DNA of 52,684 bases from Solirubrobacterales bacterium (lineage in GTDB: Bacteria; Actinomycetota; Thermoleophilia; Solirubrobacterales; Solirubrobacteraceae). Position 1 is the first letter of the stretch; each line of letters opens with the position of its first letter. Positions 42,484-51,068 of this stretch are shown here, in pieces. The translations under genes and the position numbers were made by a program. Where the stretch lies: contig CANJIV010000011.1 in NCBI GenBank assembly GCA_947474595.1, forward strand, positions 1 to 52,684. Reading direction: 5' to 3'. The notes under the pieces were generated by a model, which was not told where the DNA came from, searched no databases, and saw nothing but the letters and a program-made list of their open reading frames with translations.

Positions 42484-44070
42484 ATGAGTAGGCCAAAAGA
42501 CCCGACTAAAGTATTAATTTTTGACACGACACTGCGCGACGGTGAGCAGTCTCCTGGCATCTCTCTAAACGCATCAGAAAAGCTTGAGATAGCTCAGCAG
42601 TTGGCGCGCTTGGGCGTTGACGTGATTGAGGCCGGCTTTCCAATTGCGTCGCCGGGCGATTTCGAGGCCGTCCAAACGATCGCCCGCGAAGTTGATGGCC
42701 CGATCATCACGGGGCTGTCGCGCACTCAGACGGCTGATATCGACGCCGCCTACGAGGCAGTCAAGGACTCTGCGCGGCCGCGTATCCATACCTTTATCTC
42801 CACTTCTGACATCCACATCGAGCACCAGCTCAAGACAACTCGAGAGGACGTCAAGGGCCAGGCCCGAGCCGCCGTAGCCCACGCTCGCTCCCTAGTTGAG
42901 GACGTTGAATTCTCCCCGATGGACGCAACGCGGGCCGACATAGAGTTCACCGCCGAGGTCTGTCAGATAGCGATCGATGAAGGTGCAACAACGATCAACA
43001 TTCCCGACACGGTCGGATACACAATGCCCCACGAGTTCACGGCATATCTAGGCCAGCTTTTAGCTTTCGTCCCCGATCTTGCAGAGATCGTGTTGAGCGT
43101 GCACTGTCACGACGATCTTGGATTGGCCGTCGCTAACAGCTTTGCCGGGGTGCTGGCCGGGGCACGTCAAGTTGAATGCGCGATCAACGGGATCGGCGAG
43201 CGCGCCGGGAACGCCTCGCTGGAGGAGATTGTGATGCTGCTGCACACGCGCAGCGATGATCTAAACGGACTTCACTGCGATGTAGTGACGACCGAACTGG
43301 CACGTTCGAGTCGGTTGGTGTCACGGCTGACTGGATACGTAGTCCAGCCGAACAAGGCGATTGTCGGGCGCAATGCATTCGCCCACGAGTCAGGCATTCA
43401 CCAAGATGGTGTTCTCAAGGAACGCACGACCTACGAGATCATGGATGCGACGACCGTGGGGTTGGAGGCCAACTCAATCGTGCTCGGCAAGCACTCTGGT
43501 CGCCATGCGCTGCAGAAGGCGCTAGAAGACCTTGGCTTCCAAGTCTCTGGACAGGTTCTAAATCAGGCCTTCAAGAGGTTCAAGCAGGTCGCTGATAAGA
43601 AGAAGCAGGTCACAGCTATGGACCTCGAGGCGCTGGTCACTGATGAGCTGCGCGATGAGATGGGCGCATATACGTTGGAGTGGTTCGACGTCGAGGCGTC
43701 GTCGCGCAGGCCCCCTCACGCAAAGGTCGGCGTTCGCACGCCCGATGGCCAAGAGGTCGAAGGATCCTTCGTTGGAGATGGTCCGATCGATGCGGTGTTC
43801 CAGGCCATTAATGCGGCTACGCAGACCGATGCCAAGCTGCGCGAGTTTCGAGTCGAAGCTGTTACTGGCGGGCAGGACGCGCTCGGCGAGGTCTCTGTCG
43901 TGCTCGAGCTCGGCGGGATTTCAGCCTCTGGGCAAGGGATGTCTACAGACATCATTGAGGCCGCCGGCCGGGCTTATGTCAGGGCGCTCTCAAACGCTCA
44001 ACGCCGCGTTCTCAGCGACGAAGGCGACCGCCAAGACGGGGGCGATCCGCTGCTCTCTGGGACGCCTTAA
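42484..44070 (+). CDS. leuA: 2-isopropylmalate synthase
   Basis: 528 residues, the type-1 LeuA length. It condenses acetyl-CoA and 2-ketoisovalerate, the first committed step of leucine synthesis. The TIM barrel opens with LIFDTTLRDGEQSPGISLN and has VEAGFPIASPGDFEAV-like sequence, TINIPDTVGYTMP, LSVHCHDDLGLAVANS (metal-binding HxH) and INGIGERAGNASLEE. FAHESGIHQDGVLK marks the linker; the C-terminal part is the leucine-binding LeuA dimer domain. AGGAGGG gives a strong ribosome site. It is the first gene of leuACDB-ilvE-cimA and follows the probable leader peptide. Confidence 0.95.
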   Translation: MSRPKDPTKVLIFDTTLRDGEQSPGISLNASEKLEIAQQLARLGVDVIEAGFPIASPGDFEAVQTIAREVDGPIITGLSRTQTADIDAAYEAVKDSARPRIHTFISTSDIHIEHQLKTTREDVKGQARAAVAHARSLVEDVEFSPMDATRADIEFTAEVCQIAIDEGATTINIPDTVGYTMPHEFTAYLGQLLAFVPDLAEIVLSVHCHDDLGLAVANSFAGVLAGARQVECAINGIGERAGNASLEEIVMLLHTRSDDLNGLHCDVVTTELARSSRLVSRLTGYVVQPNKAIVGRNAFAHESGIHQDGVLKERTTYEIMDATTVGLEANSIVLGKHSGRHALQKALEDLGFQVSGQVLNQAFKRFKQVADKKKQVTAMDLEALVTDELRDEMGAYTLEWFDVEASSRRPPHAKVGVRTPDGQEVEGSFVGDGPIDAVFQAINAATQTDAKLREFRVEAVTGGQDALGEVSVVLELGGISASGQGMSTDIIEAAGRAYVRALSNAQRRVLSDEGDRQDGGDPLLSGTP

Positions 44071-44238
44071 GTATTCGTGCGCCCAGCCAATGACACTAAG
44101 CCTCGTCGATAGATGAGCCAACCCGAGCAAATTGCGTAACCTTCGATGCCAATCTTCTGCATAATCTCACCAACACTGGTTCAGCCGGGGCGCTCTTATC
44201 TGCCGTCGTGCCTACCGGCCTAAGAAGGAGCTAAGCAC

Positions 44239-45624
44239 GTGCCAACGACACTTTTTGACAAGATCTGGGAAGCCCATGAGGTCTCTCCGGGCCTGCTCTA
44301 TATTGACTTGCACCTAGTCCACGAGGTCACGAGCCCACAAGCCTTCGACGGGCTTCGGATGGCAGGGCGAACCGTTCGTCGCCCCGATCGAACACTCGCT
44401 AGCGCCGACCACAACGTCCCGACAGATGGAACGCCAACCACCGCACTGATCCGCGACGAACTATCGCGTGTACAGGTGCAGGCCCTTGAAGCCAACTGCG
44501 AAGAGTTCGGGATCCCGCTTTACTCGGTTGGATCTGAGCGTCAGGGAATCGTCCATGTGATCGGCCCCGAGCTGGGCGTCACGCAGCCGGGCATGACGAT
44601 CGTCTGCGGCGACAGCCACACCGCGACGCACGGCGCCTTCGGGGCGCTTGCCTTCGGCATTGGAACCAGCGAGGTCGAGCACACGCTGGCTACCCAGTGC
44701 ATGGTCCAGACGAAGGGCCGTTCGATGCGGATCACCTTCGAGGGCATGCCTGGATTCGGCGTAACAGCCAAGGATCTAATTCTCGGGGCAATTGGTCAGA
44801 TGGGAGTCGATGGTGCAGCTGGATACGTCGTGGAGTACGCCGGAGAGGCGATCACAGCGCTCTCGATGGAGGGGCGAATGACGGTATGCAATATGACTAT
44901 CGAGGGGGGTGGCCGGGCAGGGATGGTAGCCCCCGACCAGACGACCTTTGATTGGATGGCCAACCGCCCCGGAGCTCCAGCCGATCTCGATGCGGCGATC
45001 GAAAGCTGGCGCGGCCTGCGGACCGACGATGGGGCTACCTTCGACCATGAGATTGTCGTAGACGCTGCGGCGCTCTCCCCCCAAGTCACATGGGGAACTA
45101 ACCCCGGGATGGTCGTCCCCGTGACAGCAAACGTGCCGACCCCAAGCGACTTCGCCGCGCCCATCGACCAGGAGGCAACCGAGCGAGCGCTCGTCTATAT
45201 GGGACTCAAGGGTGGAGAAGCGATCCAAGATATCGCCATCGACCGCGTCTTTATCGGCTCGTGTACTAACTCCCGGATTGGCGATCTGCGGGCCGCTGCC
45301 GGGATTGCCAAGGGCAAGCATGTCGCTCGTACTGTCAGTGCGATGGTGGTTCCCGGCTCTGCACAGGTGAAGCTTCAAGCTGAGGCCGAGGGGCTTGACG
45401 TGATCTTCCGCGAGGCAGGCTTTGATTGGCGCGACGCAGGCTGCTCGATGTGTTTGGGGATGAACCCCGACACGCTTGCCCCCGGAGAACGCTGTGCATC
45501 GACCTCGAACCGTAACTTTGAAGGACGCCAGGGTCGTGGTGGACGGACTCACTTGGTCTCACCCGAAATGGCAGCCGCCGCAGCCGTTGCCGGTCACTTT
45601 GTCGACATCCGCACGTGGGAGTAG
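44239..45624 (+). CDS. leuC: 3-isopropylmalate dehydratase large subunit
   Basis: 461 residues from a GTG with AAGGAG 8-9 nt upstream. With LeuD it isomerises 2- to 3-isopropylmalate through a [4Fe-4S] cluster. Signature sequences: [40 protein letters not shown] (cluster Cys), [17 protein letters not shown] and [11 protein letters not shown], which give the other two cluster cysteines, and [17 protein letters not shown]. It lies 168 nt after leuA and 10 nt before leuD. In this operon it may also isomerise citramalate made by CimA. Small upstream frames exist but none is clearly a leader. Confidence 0.95.
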   Translation: MPTTLFDKIWEAHEVSPGLLYIDLHLVHEVTSPQAFDGLRMAGRTVRRPDRTLASADHNVPTDGTPTTALIRDELSRVQVQALEANCEEFGIPLYSVGSERQGIVHVIGPELGVTQPGMTIVCGDSHTATHGAFGALAFGIGTSEVEHTLATQCMVQTKGRSMRITFEGMPGFGVTAKDLILGAIGQMGVDGAAGYVVEYAGEAITALSMEGRMTVCNMTIEGGGRAGMVAPDQTTFDWMANRPGAPADLDAAIESWRGLRTDDGATFDHEIVVDAAALSPQVTWGTNPGMVVPVTANVPTPSDFAAPIDQEATERALVYMGLKGGEAIQDIAIDRVFIGSCTNSRIGDLRAAAGIAKGKHVARTVSAMVVPGSAQVKLQAEAEGLDVIFREAGFDWRDAGCSMCLGMNPDTLAPGERCASTSNRNFEGRQGRGGRTHLVSPEMAAAAAVAGHFVDIRTWE

Positions 45625-45634
45625 GAGCTAACAC

Positions 45635-46195
45635 ATGGAACCAATCACAATCATTCACGGCGCTGTCAGCGTGCTCGATCGCGCTGACGTCGATACGGAT
45701 CAGATCATTCCCAAGCAGTTCCTCAAGCGGGTTGAGCGTACGGGCTTTGGGGAGTTTCTCTTCTACGATTGGGCCAAGGAGCCTGGCTGGGACCTTCCCC
45801 GCAACCCGATCTTGGTGACTGGGCGCAACTTCGGCTGCGGCTCATCACGCGAGCATGCACCTTGGGCGTTAGAGGACTACGGATTTAGAGCAGTTATCGC
45901 ACCGAGTTTTGGCGATATCTTCTACTCCAACTCGACCAAGGTTGGTCTCCTGCCGATCGTCTTGAGCGAGGAAGAGGTTGCGGCTGTGATGGCCAGCGGC
46001 GAGGCCGCAGTTGACCTGCCTGCCCAAGAGGTCGAGTTCGGTGGACGTGTGGCACGCTTCGAGATCGATTCGGCGATTAAATACAGGCTGGTCAACGGTC
46101 TAGATGACATCGCGATGTCCCTAGAGAAGGCCTCTGACATCGACGCCTACGAACGCGATCGCGAACGTAGCGGCCCAGTTACGACCGCGCTCTAG
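45635..46195 (+). CDS. leuD: 3-isopropylmalate dehydratase small subunit
   Basis: 186 residues with TAGGAG before the ATG. The swivelling domain has DRADVDTDQIIPKQFLK near the N-terminus, GRNFGCGSSREHAPWAL (substrate-binding GSSREHA) and AVIAPSFGDIFYSNSTKVGLLPI. It completes the LeuCD isomerase. The C-terminal extension (MSLEKASDIDAYERDR) is of usual length. It is 10 nt after leuC and 31 nt before the proposed leuB start. Confidence 0.95.
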   Translation: MEPITIIHGAVSVLDRADVDTDQIIPKQFLKRVERTGFGEFLFYDWAKEPGWDLPRNPILVTGRNFGCGSSREHAPWALEDYGFRAVIAPSFGDIFYSNSTKVGLLPIVLSEEEVAAVMASGEAAVDLPAQEVEFGGRVARFEIDSAIKYRLVNGLDDIAMSLEKASDIDAYERDRERSGPVTTAL

Positions 46196-46226
46196 AAAAC
46201 AAACGTCAACTAAGGAGTTCTGAGTC

Positions 46227-47252
46227 ATTACCCATAAAATCGTCACGCTCCCGGGAGATGGGATCGGCCCCGAGGTAATGGCCGCTGCGATCAGCGTTCT
46301 AGACGCCGTCGGTGACTTCAGTTTCGACGAGCAGCTGCTCGGTGGAGCATCTATCGACGCCACTGGCGAGGCGCTTACGCAGGAGACGCTGGCGGCCTGT
46401 CGTGGCGCTGACGCCGTGTTGCTTGCAGCCGTCGGTGGCCCCAAGTGGGACACCACTGACCCCAACGCCGTACGTCCAGAGCAAGGGTTGCTCGGGCTAC
46501 GCAAGGAGCTCGGACTGTTTGCCAACATCCGCCCCGTACGGCCGACCGACGCGCTGCGCGACGCCAGCCCGCTGCGGCCCGAGATCCTCGCAGGCACAGA
46601 CATGATCGTCGTGCGAGAGCTCACCGGGGGGATCTACTTTGGTGCAAAAGGCCGTGACGGTGACAACGCCTATGACAGATGCGAATACTCCGTAGCCGAG
46701 ATCGAGCGCATCGCACGCCGTGGTTTTGAGACTGCACGCTCAAAGGTCACAAGCGTTGATAAAGCCAACGTGATGGAGACATCGCGGCTTTGGCGCGAGG
46801 TTGTCACGCGAGTACACGCTGAGGAGTACCCCCATATCGAGCTTGAGCATGCCCTAGTCGATAGCGTCGCTATGGCGCTGGTTGCGGCTCCTACGCGCTT
46901 TGATCTAATCCTCACAGAGAATCTTTTCGGGGACATACTCAGTGACCTAGCAGCGATGCTGACGGGGTCACTCGGGATGCTTCCAAGTGCATCACTAGGA
47001 GGCGACGGCCCCGGCGTCTTTGAGCCTGTTCACGGCACAGCCCCCGATATCGCCGGTCGCGGAATCGCCAATCCGTTGGCGATGTTTCTCTCTTGCGCGA
47101 TGATGCTGCGACTTGGTCTGGACTCAGATGAACTCGCTACGGCAGTAGAATCAGCCGTCGATCGTGCGCTGGGCGCTGGACTTCGTACCGCCGACCTTGG
47201 TGGCACGGCCACTACTGCGGAGGCTACGGCCGCCGTCCTGTCCTACCTCTGA
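46227..47252 (+). CDS. leuB: 3-isopropylmalate dehydrogenase, apparently with an AUU start codon
   Basis: 341 residues if translation starts at ATT 46227. From there the protein reads THKIVTLPGDGIGPEVMAAA, the invariant LeuB opening. An in-frame TGA at 46221 leaves only GTC and ATT as possible starts, and AAGGAG lies 9 nt before the ATT. The first ATG, at 46278, would remove the GDGIGPE motif. Other marks are VRPEQGLLGLRKELGLFANIRP, VRELTGGIYFGAKG, VDKANVMETSRLWREV and FEPVHGTAPDIAG. It oxidises 3-isopropylmalate with NAD+, and probably also 3-methylmalate for isoleucine. AUU starts are rare and sometimes autoregulated (infC). Confidence 0.9.
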   Translation: MTHKIVTLPGDGIGPEVMAAAISVLDAVGDFSFDEQLLGGASIDATGEALTQETLAACRGADAVLLAAVGGPKWDTTDPNAVRPEQGLLGLRKELGLFANIRPVRPTDALRDASPLRPEILAGTDMIVVRELTGGIYFGAKGRDGDNAYDRCEYSVAEIERIARRGFETARSKVTSVDKANVMETSRLWREVVTRVHAEEYPHIELEHALVDSVAMALVAAPTRFDLILTENLFGDILSDLAAMLTGSLGMLPSASLGGDGPGVFEPVHGTAPDIAGRGIANPLAMFLSCAMMLRLGLDSDELATAVESAVDRALGAGLRTADLGGTATTAEATAAVLSYL

Positions 47253-47262
47253 GGAGTTGTCA

Positions 47263-48198
47263 GTGAAGCAAGCCGATTTCATATGGATGAATGGCGAGTT
47301 TGTCGCGTGGGAGGACGCGCGTATTCATGTTCTCACGCACGGCCTGCACTACGGAACGGGCGTCTTTGAGGGTATTCGTGCCTACGACACCGAGCATGGA
47401 ACGGCGATCTTCCGCCATACCGACCACCTCAACCGACTGGCGCAGTCAGCGAAGCTCTACTACATGGATCTTCCCTACTCCGTTGAACAGTTGCGGACGG
47501 CAACCTACGAGCTGATCCTCCGCAATCGCCTCGCCGCATGCTACATCCGGCCTATTGCTTACTGCGGATACGGACAGATGGGCCTCTTCCCGCTGGATTC
47601 GCCGGTGGATGTCAGCATCGCGGTGTGGGAGTGGGGCGCTTACCTAGGCGAGGAAGGAAAGCGCAAGGGCATTCGAGCAAAGATCTCTTCATGGCGAAGG
47701 ATTAGCTCTGAATCATTGATACCGCACGCTAAGGCGTCGGGCCAATATCTCAATAGTGTGCTCGCCAAAATTGAGAGCCACAAGGCTGGCTACGAAGAGG
47801 CAATCCTGCTCGATAGCCGCGGACATGTCAGCGAGGGCTCGGGCGAAAACATCTTTGTCATTAAGAACGAGAAGATATTTACGCCGTCGCAAACGGCTGG
47901 GATTCTTAGCGGCATTAGCCGCGATTCTGTGATCACTCTCGCCCGCGAATTGGGTTACGAGGTCATAGAGCGCGACCTTGCGCGCTCAGAGTTATACCTA
48001 GCCGATGAGGTCTTCCTTACGGGTACGGCCGCCGAGCTGGTTCCTGTGCGCGAGATCGACGATCACGCGATTGGCACGGGTGAGCCAGGGCCGATAACGG
48101 TTGCCGTCCAGGGCGCCTTCGAAGACGCTCTTTATGGACGTAATCCAAATCACTTGGACTGGCTTGACGTTATACCGCTACCCTCTAACCCGGTATGA
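47263..48198 (+). CDS. ilvE: Branched-chain amino acid aminotransferase
   Basis: 311 residues from a GTG at 47263 with GAGGAG 6-7 nt upstream. Fold-type IV PLP enzyme: FIWMNGEFVAWEDARIHVLTHGLHYGTGVFEGIRAY at the N-terminus (in two parts), YIRPIAYCGYGQMGL, and PHAKASGQYLNSVLAKIES with the PLP-lysine. EAILLDSRGHVSEGSGENIFVI and GTAAELVPVREID close the active site. It transfers the amino group from glutamate to the 2-keto acids of Leu, Ile and Val. It starts 10 nt after leuB in the same operon. Confidence 0.95.
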   Translation: MKQADFIWMNGEFVAWEDARIHVLTHGLHYGTGVFEGIRAYDTEHGTAIFRHTDHLNRLAQSAKLYYMDLPYSVEQLRTATYELILRNRLAACYIRPIAYCGYGQMGLFPLDSPVDVSIAVWEWGAYLGEEGKRKGIRAKISSWRRISSESLIPHAKASGQYLNSVLAKIESHKAGYEEAILLDSRGHVSEGSGENIFVIKNEKIFTPSQTAGILSGISRDSVITLARELGYEVIERDLARSELYLADEVFLTGTAAELVPVREIDDHAIGTGEPGPITVAVQGAFEDALYGRNPNHLDWLDVIPLPSNPV

Positions 48199-48230
48199 CA
48201 GTCCTCCTTTCGTGCATGCGAATTATGGCC

Positions 48231-48255
48231 GCGACCCAGCGCTAACGCTGGTCGC
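48231..48255 (+). other. Hairpin between ilvE and cimA
   Basis: GCGAC-C-CAGCG and CGCTG-GTCGC pair with one bulged C around a CTAA loop, giving a 10-bp stem. No U-tract follows. It lies 36 nt before cimA and may be an attenuating or mRNA-processing structure within the operon, or a weak terminator. Confidence 0.4.
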
Positions 48256-48291
48256 TGACCAAATTCGCCCTCCCCGCCCGAAAGGACTCCC

Positions 48292-49887
48292 GTGACCCCC
48301 GTTCAGATACAGCTATATGACACCACTCTGCGTGACGGCATGCAGGGTGAAGGCATGTCGCTTTCAGCAGCCGAAAAGGTCCGTCTCGCACACCGCCTAG
48401 ATGCGCTGGGCATCGACCTAATCGAAGCCGGCTTTCCCTCGAGCAATCCGAAGGAGGCCGAGCTCTTCTCGCTACTCGCTAATGAGCAGTTCAGCCACGC
48501 ACAGATTGTTGCCTTTGGAATGACCAGGCGCCGCGACAAAACAGCTTCCCAAGACCCTGCTCTAAGGGTGATGGCTGACTGTTTCGCGCCGGTCTGCACC
48601 CTGGTCGGAAAGTCTTGGAAGCTGCACCTAGAGAAAGTCACTCGCGTCGATCCCGAAGAGAACCTCGCAATGATCGCCGAGTCGATCACCTTCCTAGTCG
48701 AGCAAGGAAAACGTGTGATCTATGATGCCGAGCACTTCTTTGATGGGTACGCCGACGACAGCGCATATGCGCTTCAGAGCCTTAGGGTCGCAGCAGAGGC
48801 CGGTGCCGAGACCGTTGTGGTCTGTGATACCAACGGGGGAACGCTTCCCGACGTAATAGCCGCCACGGTGCGTGATGTCAGTGGGGCTATGGCATCGAGC
48901 GCGGTCGCGATTGGGATCCACTGCCACGACGACGCTGGCTGCGCTGTGGCTAACTCCATCGCAGCCGTTCTCGCGGGAGCTACGCACGTCCAGGGAACTC
49001 TTAACGGTTATGGCGAACGCTGTGGCAACGCGAATCTAGTCACGATCATTCCTAACCTTCAGCTAAAGCTCGGGTATTCCTGTGTGCCTAAAGAGCAGAT
49101 GGCGCGACTGACCGACACGGCTCATTTCGCCGATGAGCTGCTCAACTTCGCCCCTAATCCCAACCAACCATTCGTCGGACGCAACGCCTTCGCTCACAAG
49201 GGCGGGATGCATGTGGCCGGTGTCAACTCTGATCCTGCGACCTTCGAGCACCTTGATCCGGCAACCGTGGGCAACGCCCGCGAACTACTGATCTCTGAGT
49301 TGGCGGGGAAGGGGACCGTGGATGCGTTGGCCAAGAGCGCCGGGTTAGACCTTGATGAAGGTCAGTCGCGACGCGTGATCGACCGTGTCAAAGAGCTTGA
49401 ACATGCGGGCTATCAATACGAAGCAGCAGACGGCTCGTTCGAGCTTTTGTTGCGCAAGGAGTCCGGTGATTATGAGCCGCTGTTCCGCCTGGAATCATGG
49501 CGGGTTATCGTCGGAAAAAGAGCCGACGGTGAGGTTGAAACCGAGGCTACAATCAAGATCTGGGTTGGCGACGACCGTTTTGTCGCTACCGCCGAAGGAA
49601 ACGGCCCTGTGAACGCATTAGACCGCGCCTTGCGTTCGGCGATCACCGAGACCTATCCACACTTGTCAACGATCGAGCTCGTCAATTTCAAGGTTCGTAT
49701 CCTCGACGAGAACAAGGGGACTGGTGCGGTCACTAGGGTTCTGATCGACGCCTCTGACGGCAGCCGGATCTGGGGTGCGATCGGGGTCTCAGAGAACGTC
49801 ATTGAAGCCTCATGGGAGGCGCTGGTTGACTCCTTGGAGTATGGGATGCAGCCGGGCCAAAGTGGCGATGGCAGGGGCGGGGAGTAG
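48292..49887 (+). CDS. cimA: Citramalate synthase
   Basis: 531 residues from a GTG with AAAGGA just upstream. It belongs to the LeuA/homocitrate/citramalate family. It opens LYDTTLRDGMQGEGMSLS, then GIDLIEAGFPSSNPKE, IYDAEHFFDGYADD, TVVVCDTNGGTLPDVI, IGIHCHDDAGCAVANS and LNGYGERCGNANLVTI. GMQGEGMSLS and AEHFFDGY are the citramalate-synthase form rather than the LeuA form. It condenses pyruvate and acetyl-CoA to (R)-citramalate, giving 2-ketobutyrate for isoleucine through LeuCD and LeuB and bypassing threonine deaminase. The C-terminal LeuA dimer domain suggests feedback, probably by isoleucine. Located in the leu operon, it supports a pyruvate-based isoleucine route. Confidence 0.92.
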   Translation: MTPVQIQLYDTTLRDGMQGEGMSLSAAEKVRLAHRLDALGIDLIEAGFPSSNPKEAELFSLLANEQFSHAQIVAFGMTRRRDKTASQDPALRVMADCFAPVCTLVGKSWKLHLEKVTRVDPEENLAMIAESITFLVEQGKRVIYDAEHFFDGYADDSAYALQSLRVAAEAGAETVVVCDTNGGTLPDVIAATVRDVSGAMASSAVAIGIHCHDDAGCAVANSIAAVLAGATHVQGTLNGYGERCGNANLVTIIPNLQLKLGYSCVPKEQMARLTDTAHFADELLNFAPNPNQPFVGRNAFAHKGGMHVAGVNSDPATFEHLDPATVGNARELLISELAGKGTVDALAKSAGLDLDEGQSRRVIDRVKELEHAGYQYEAADGSFELLLRKESGDYEPLFRLESWRVIVGKRADGEVETEATIKIWVGDDRFVATAEGNGPVNALDRALRSAITETYPHLSTIELVNFKVRILDENKGTGAVTRVLIDASDGSRIWGAIGVSENVIEASWEALVDSLEYGMQPGQSGDGRGGE

Positions 49888-49901
49888 GGAGGCGGCCTCA
49901 G

Positions 49902-51008
49902 ATGAACGAGGAGATAATTCCACTCGCGCGGCCGTTTATTGGAGAGGCCGAAGAGGCCGCAGTGGTCGCGGTGCTTCGTTCTAGGCACCTCTCGCTCGGT
50001 CCACGGGTGCCAGCCTTCGAATCAGCATTTGCACAGCGCCTTGGAGTAGCACACGCTAGCGCCGTTTCGAGCGGGACCGCAGGTCTGCATCTCAGCCTAA
50101 GAGCAGTGGGAGTTAGCGACGGAGACGAAGTAGTCACAAGCCCCTTCTCGTTTGTCGCGTCGGCTAATGCGATCGTCTACGAGCGGGCAACACCGGTTTT
50201 TGCCGACATAGATCCAGTGACTTTAAACCTAGATCCCCAAGCAGCCGCAGCGGCTGTTACCGATGCCACCACAGCACTATTACCAGTACACATATTTGGA
50301 TATCCAGCAGATATCCCAGCCTTTGAGAGATTTGGCCTGCCGATCGTCGAAGACGCCTGCGAGGCGCTTGGAGCCTTCCATGCTGACGGAGTCGCCGTCG
50401 GTGCTCGGGGCCATCCCGCTTCATTCGGTTTTTACGCCAATAAGCAGCTGACGACAGGCGAAGGCGGAATGATCACGACTTCGGACCCAGCGATAAAGGC
50501 TCGCATCGACTCCGAGCGTAATCAGGGTCGCGCGCCGGATATGGGATGGCTAGATCACGATCGCCTGGGCTTTAACTACCGGCTCAGCGACTTAGCCTCA
50601 GCAATTGGGATTGTCCAGCTAGAACGCCTCGATGCAATGTTGGAAGCAAGGACGCGGCTGGCGGCTCTTTACCGCGAGGCACTTGCTGGTATCGAGGGGT
50701 TGACCCTCCCCTGCGAGGACCAAGGTGGGGATCGTAGGGGATGGTTTGTATTCGTAGTGGGGGTTCCACCTCAGGCCGACCGAGACGAGACCGTCGGCAA
50801 GCTCGCGAAGTTGGGAATCCAGTCCAAGCCCTATCTCCCGGCGATCCACCTAATGAGCTATTACCGTGAACGCTACGGCCATCGGGAGGGAGAGTTTCCA
50901 GTCTGTGAGGCGGTTGCGGCCCGCTCTCTTGCGCTGCCCTTCTTCCCCGAGATGACCGAAGGTCAGGTGGATCGAGTCAGCGGTGCGCTCCGTGCGGTGT
51001 TCGAATAG
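49902..51008 (+). CDS. DegT/DnrJ/EryC1/StrS-family PLP aminotransferase
   Basis: 368 residues. The start IPLARPFIGEAEEAAVVAVLRSRHLSLGPRV is typical, then SSGTAGLHLSLRAVG, VTSPFSFVASANAI, PVHIFGYPADI, VEDACEALGA and SFGFYANKQLTTGEGGM with PLP-Lys181. GFNYRLSDLASAIGIVQLERLD is the conserved C-terminal half. Members transaminate keto-sugars on nucleotides for glycans and antibiotics, or act on other 2-keto substrates. No sugar-modifying genes are near, so the substrate is unclear. It starts 14 nt after cimA, so is probably cotranscribed, and is followed by argH with its own -10 box. Confidence 0.85.
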   Translation: MNEEIIPLARPFIGEAEEAAVVAVLRSRHLSLGPRVPAFESAFAQRLGVAHASAVSSGTAGLHLSLRAVGVSDGDEVVTSPFSFVASANAIVYERATPVFADIDPVTLNLDPQAAAAAVTDATTALLPVHIFGYPADIPAFERFGLPIVEDACEALGAFHADGVAVGARGHPASFGFYANKQLTTGEGGMITTSDPAIKARIDSERNQGRAPDMGWLDHDRLGFNYRLSDLASAIGIVQLERLDAMLEARTRLAALYREALAGIEGLTLPCEDQGGDRRGWFVFVVGVPPQADRDETVGKLAKLGIQSKPYLPAIHLMSYYRERYGHREGEFPVCEAVAARSLALPFFPEMTEGQVDRVSGALRAVFE

Positions 51009-51055
51009 CCTCGCGACGGTTATCTACGAGTTTGGGCCATATCTCAAAAGGGTCG

Positions 51056-51061
51056 TAGACT
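51056..51061 (+). promoter_or_regulatory. Leaderless-type -10 box (TAGACT) for argH
   Basis: TAGACT lies 7 nt before the ATG at 51069; no Shine-Dalgarno is present. Confidence 0.45.
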
Positions 51062-51068
51062 CTGGCCC

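Noticed and set aside
44090..44215. Small frames upstream of leuC (MTLSLVDR and a 25-codon frame from 44148) as a second leader peptide
   Set aside because: Leu/Ile/Val codons are scattered, not in a run, and no alternative hairpins are evident.
48223..48295. Short frame running into the cimA start (GTGA overlap) as a leader peptide
   Set aside because: It has no branched-chain codon run; the hairpin there is reported on its own.
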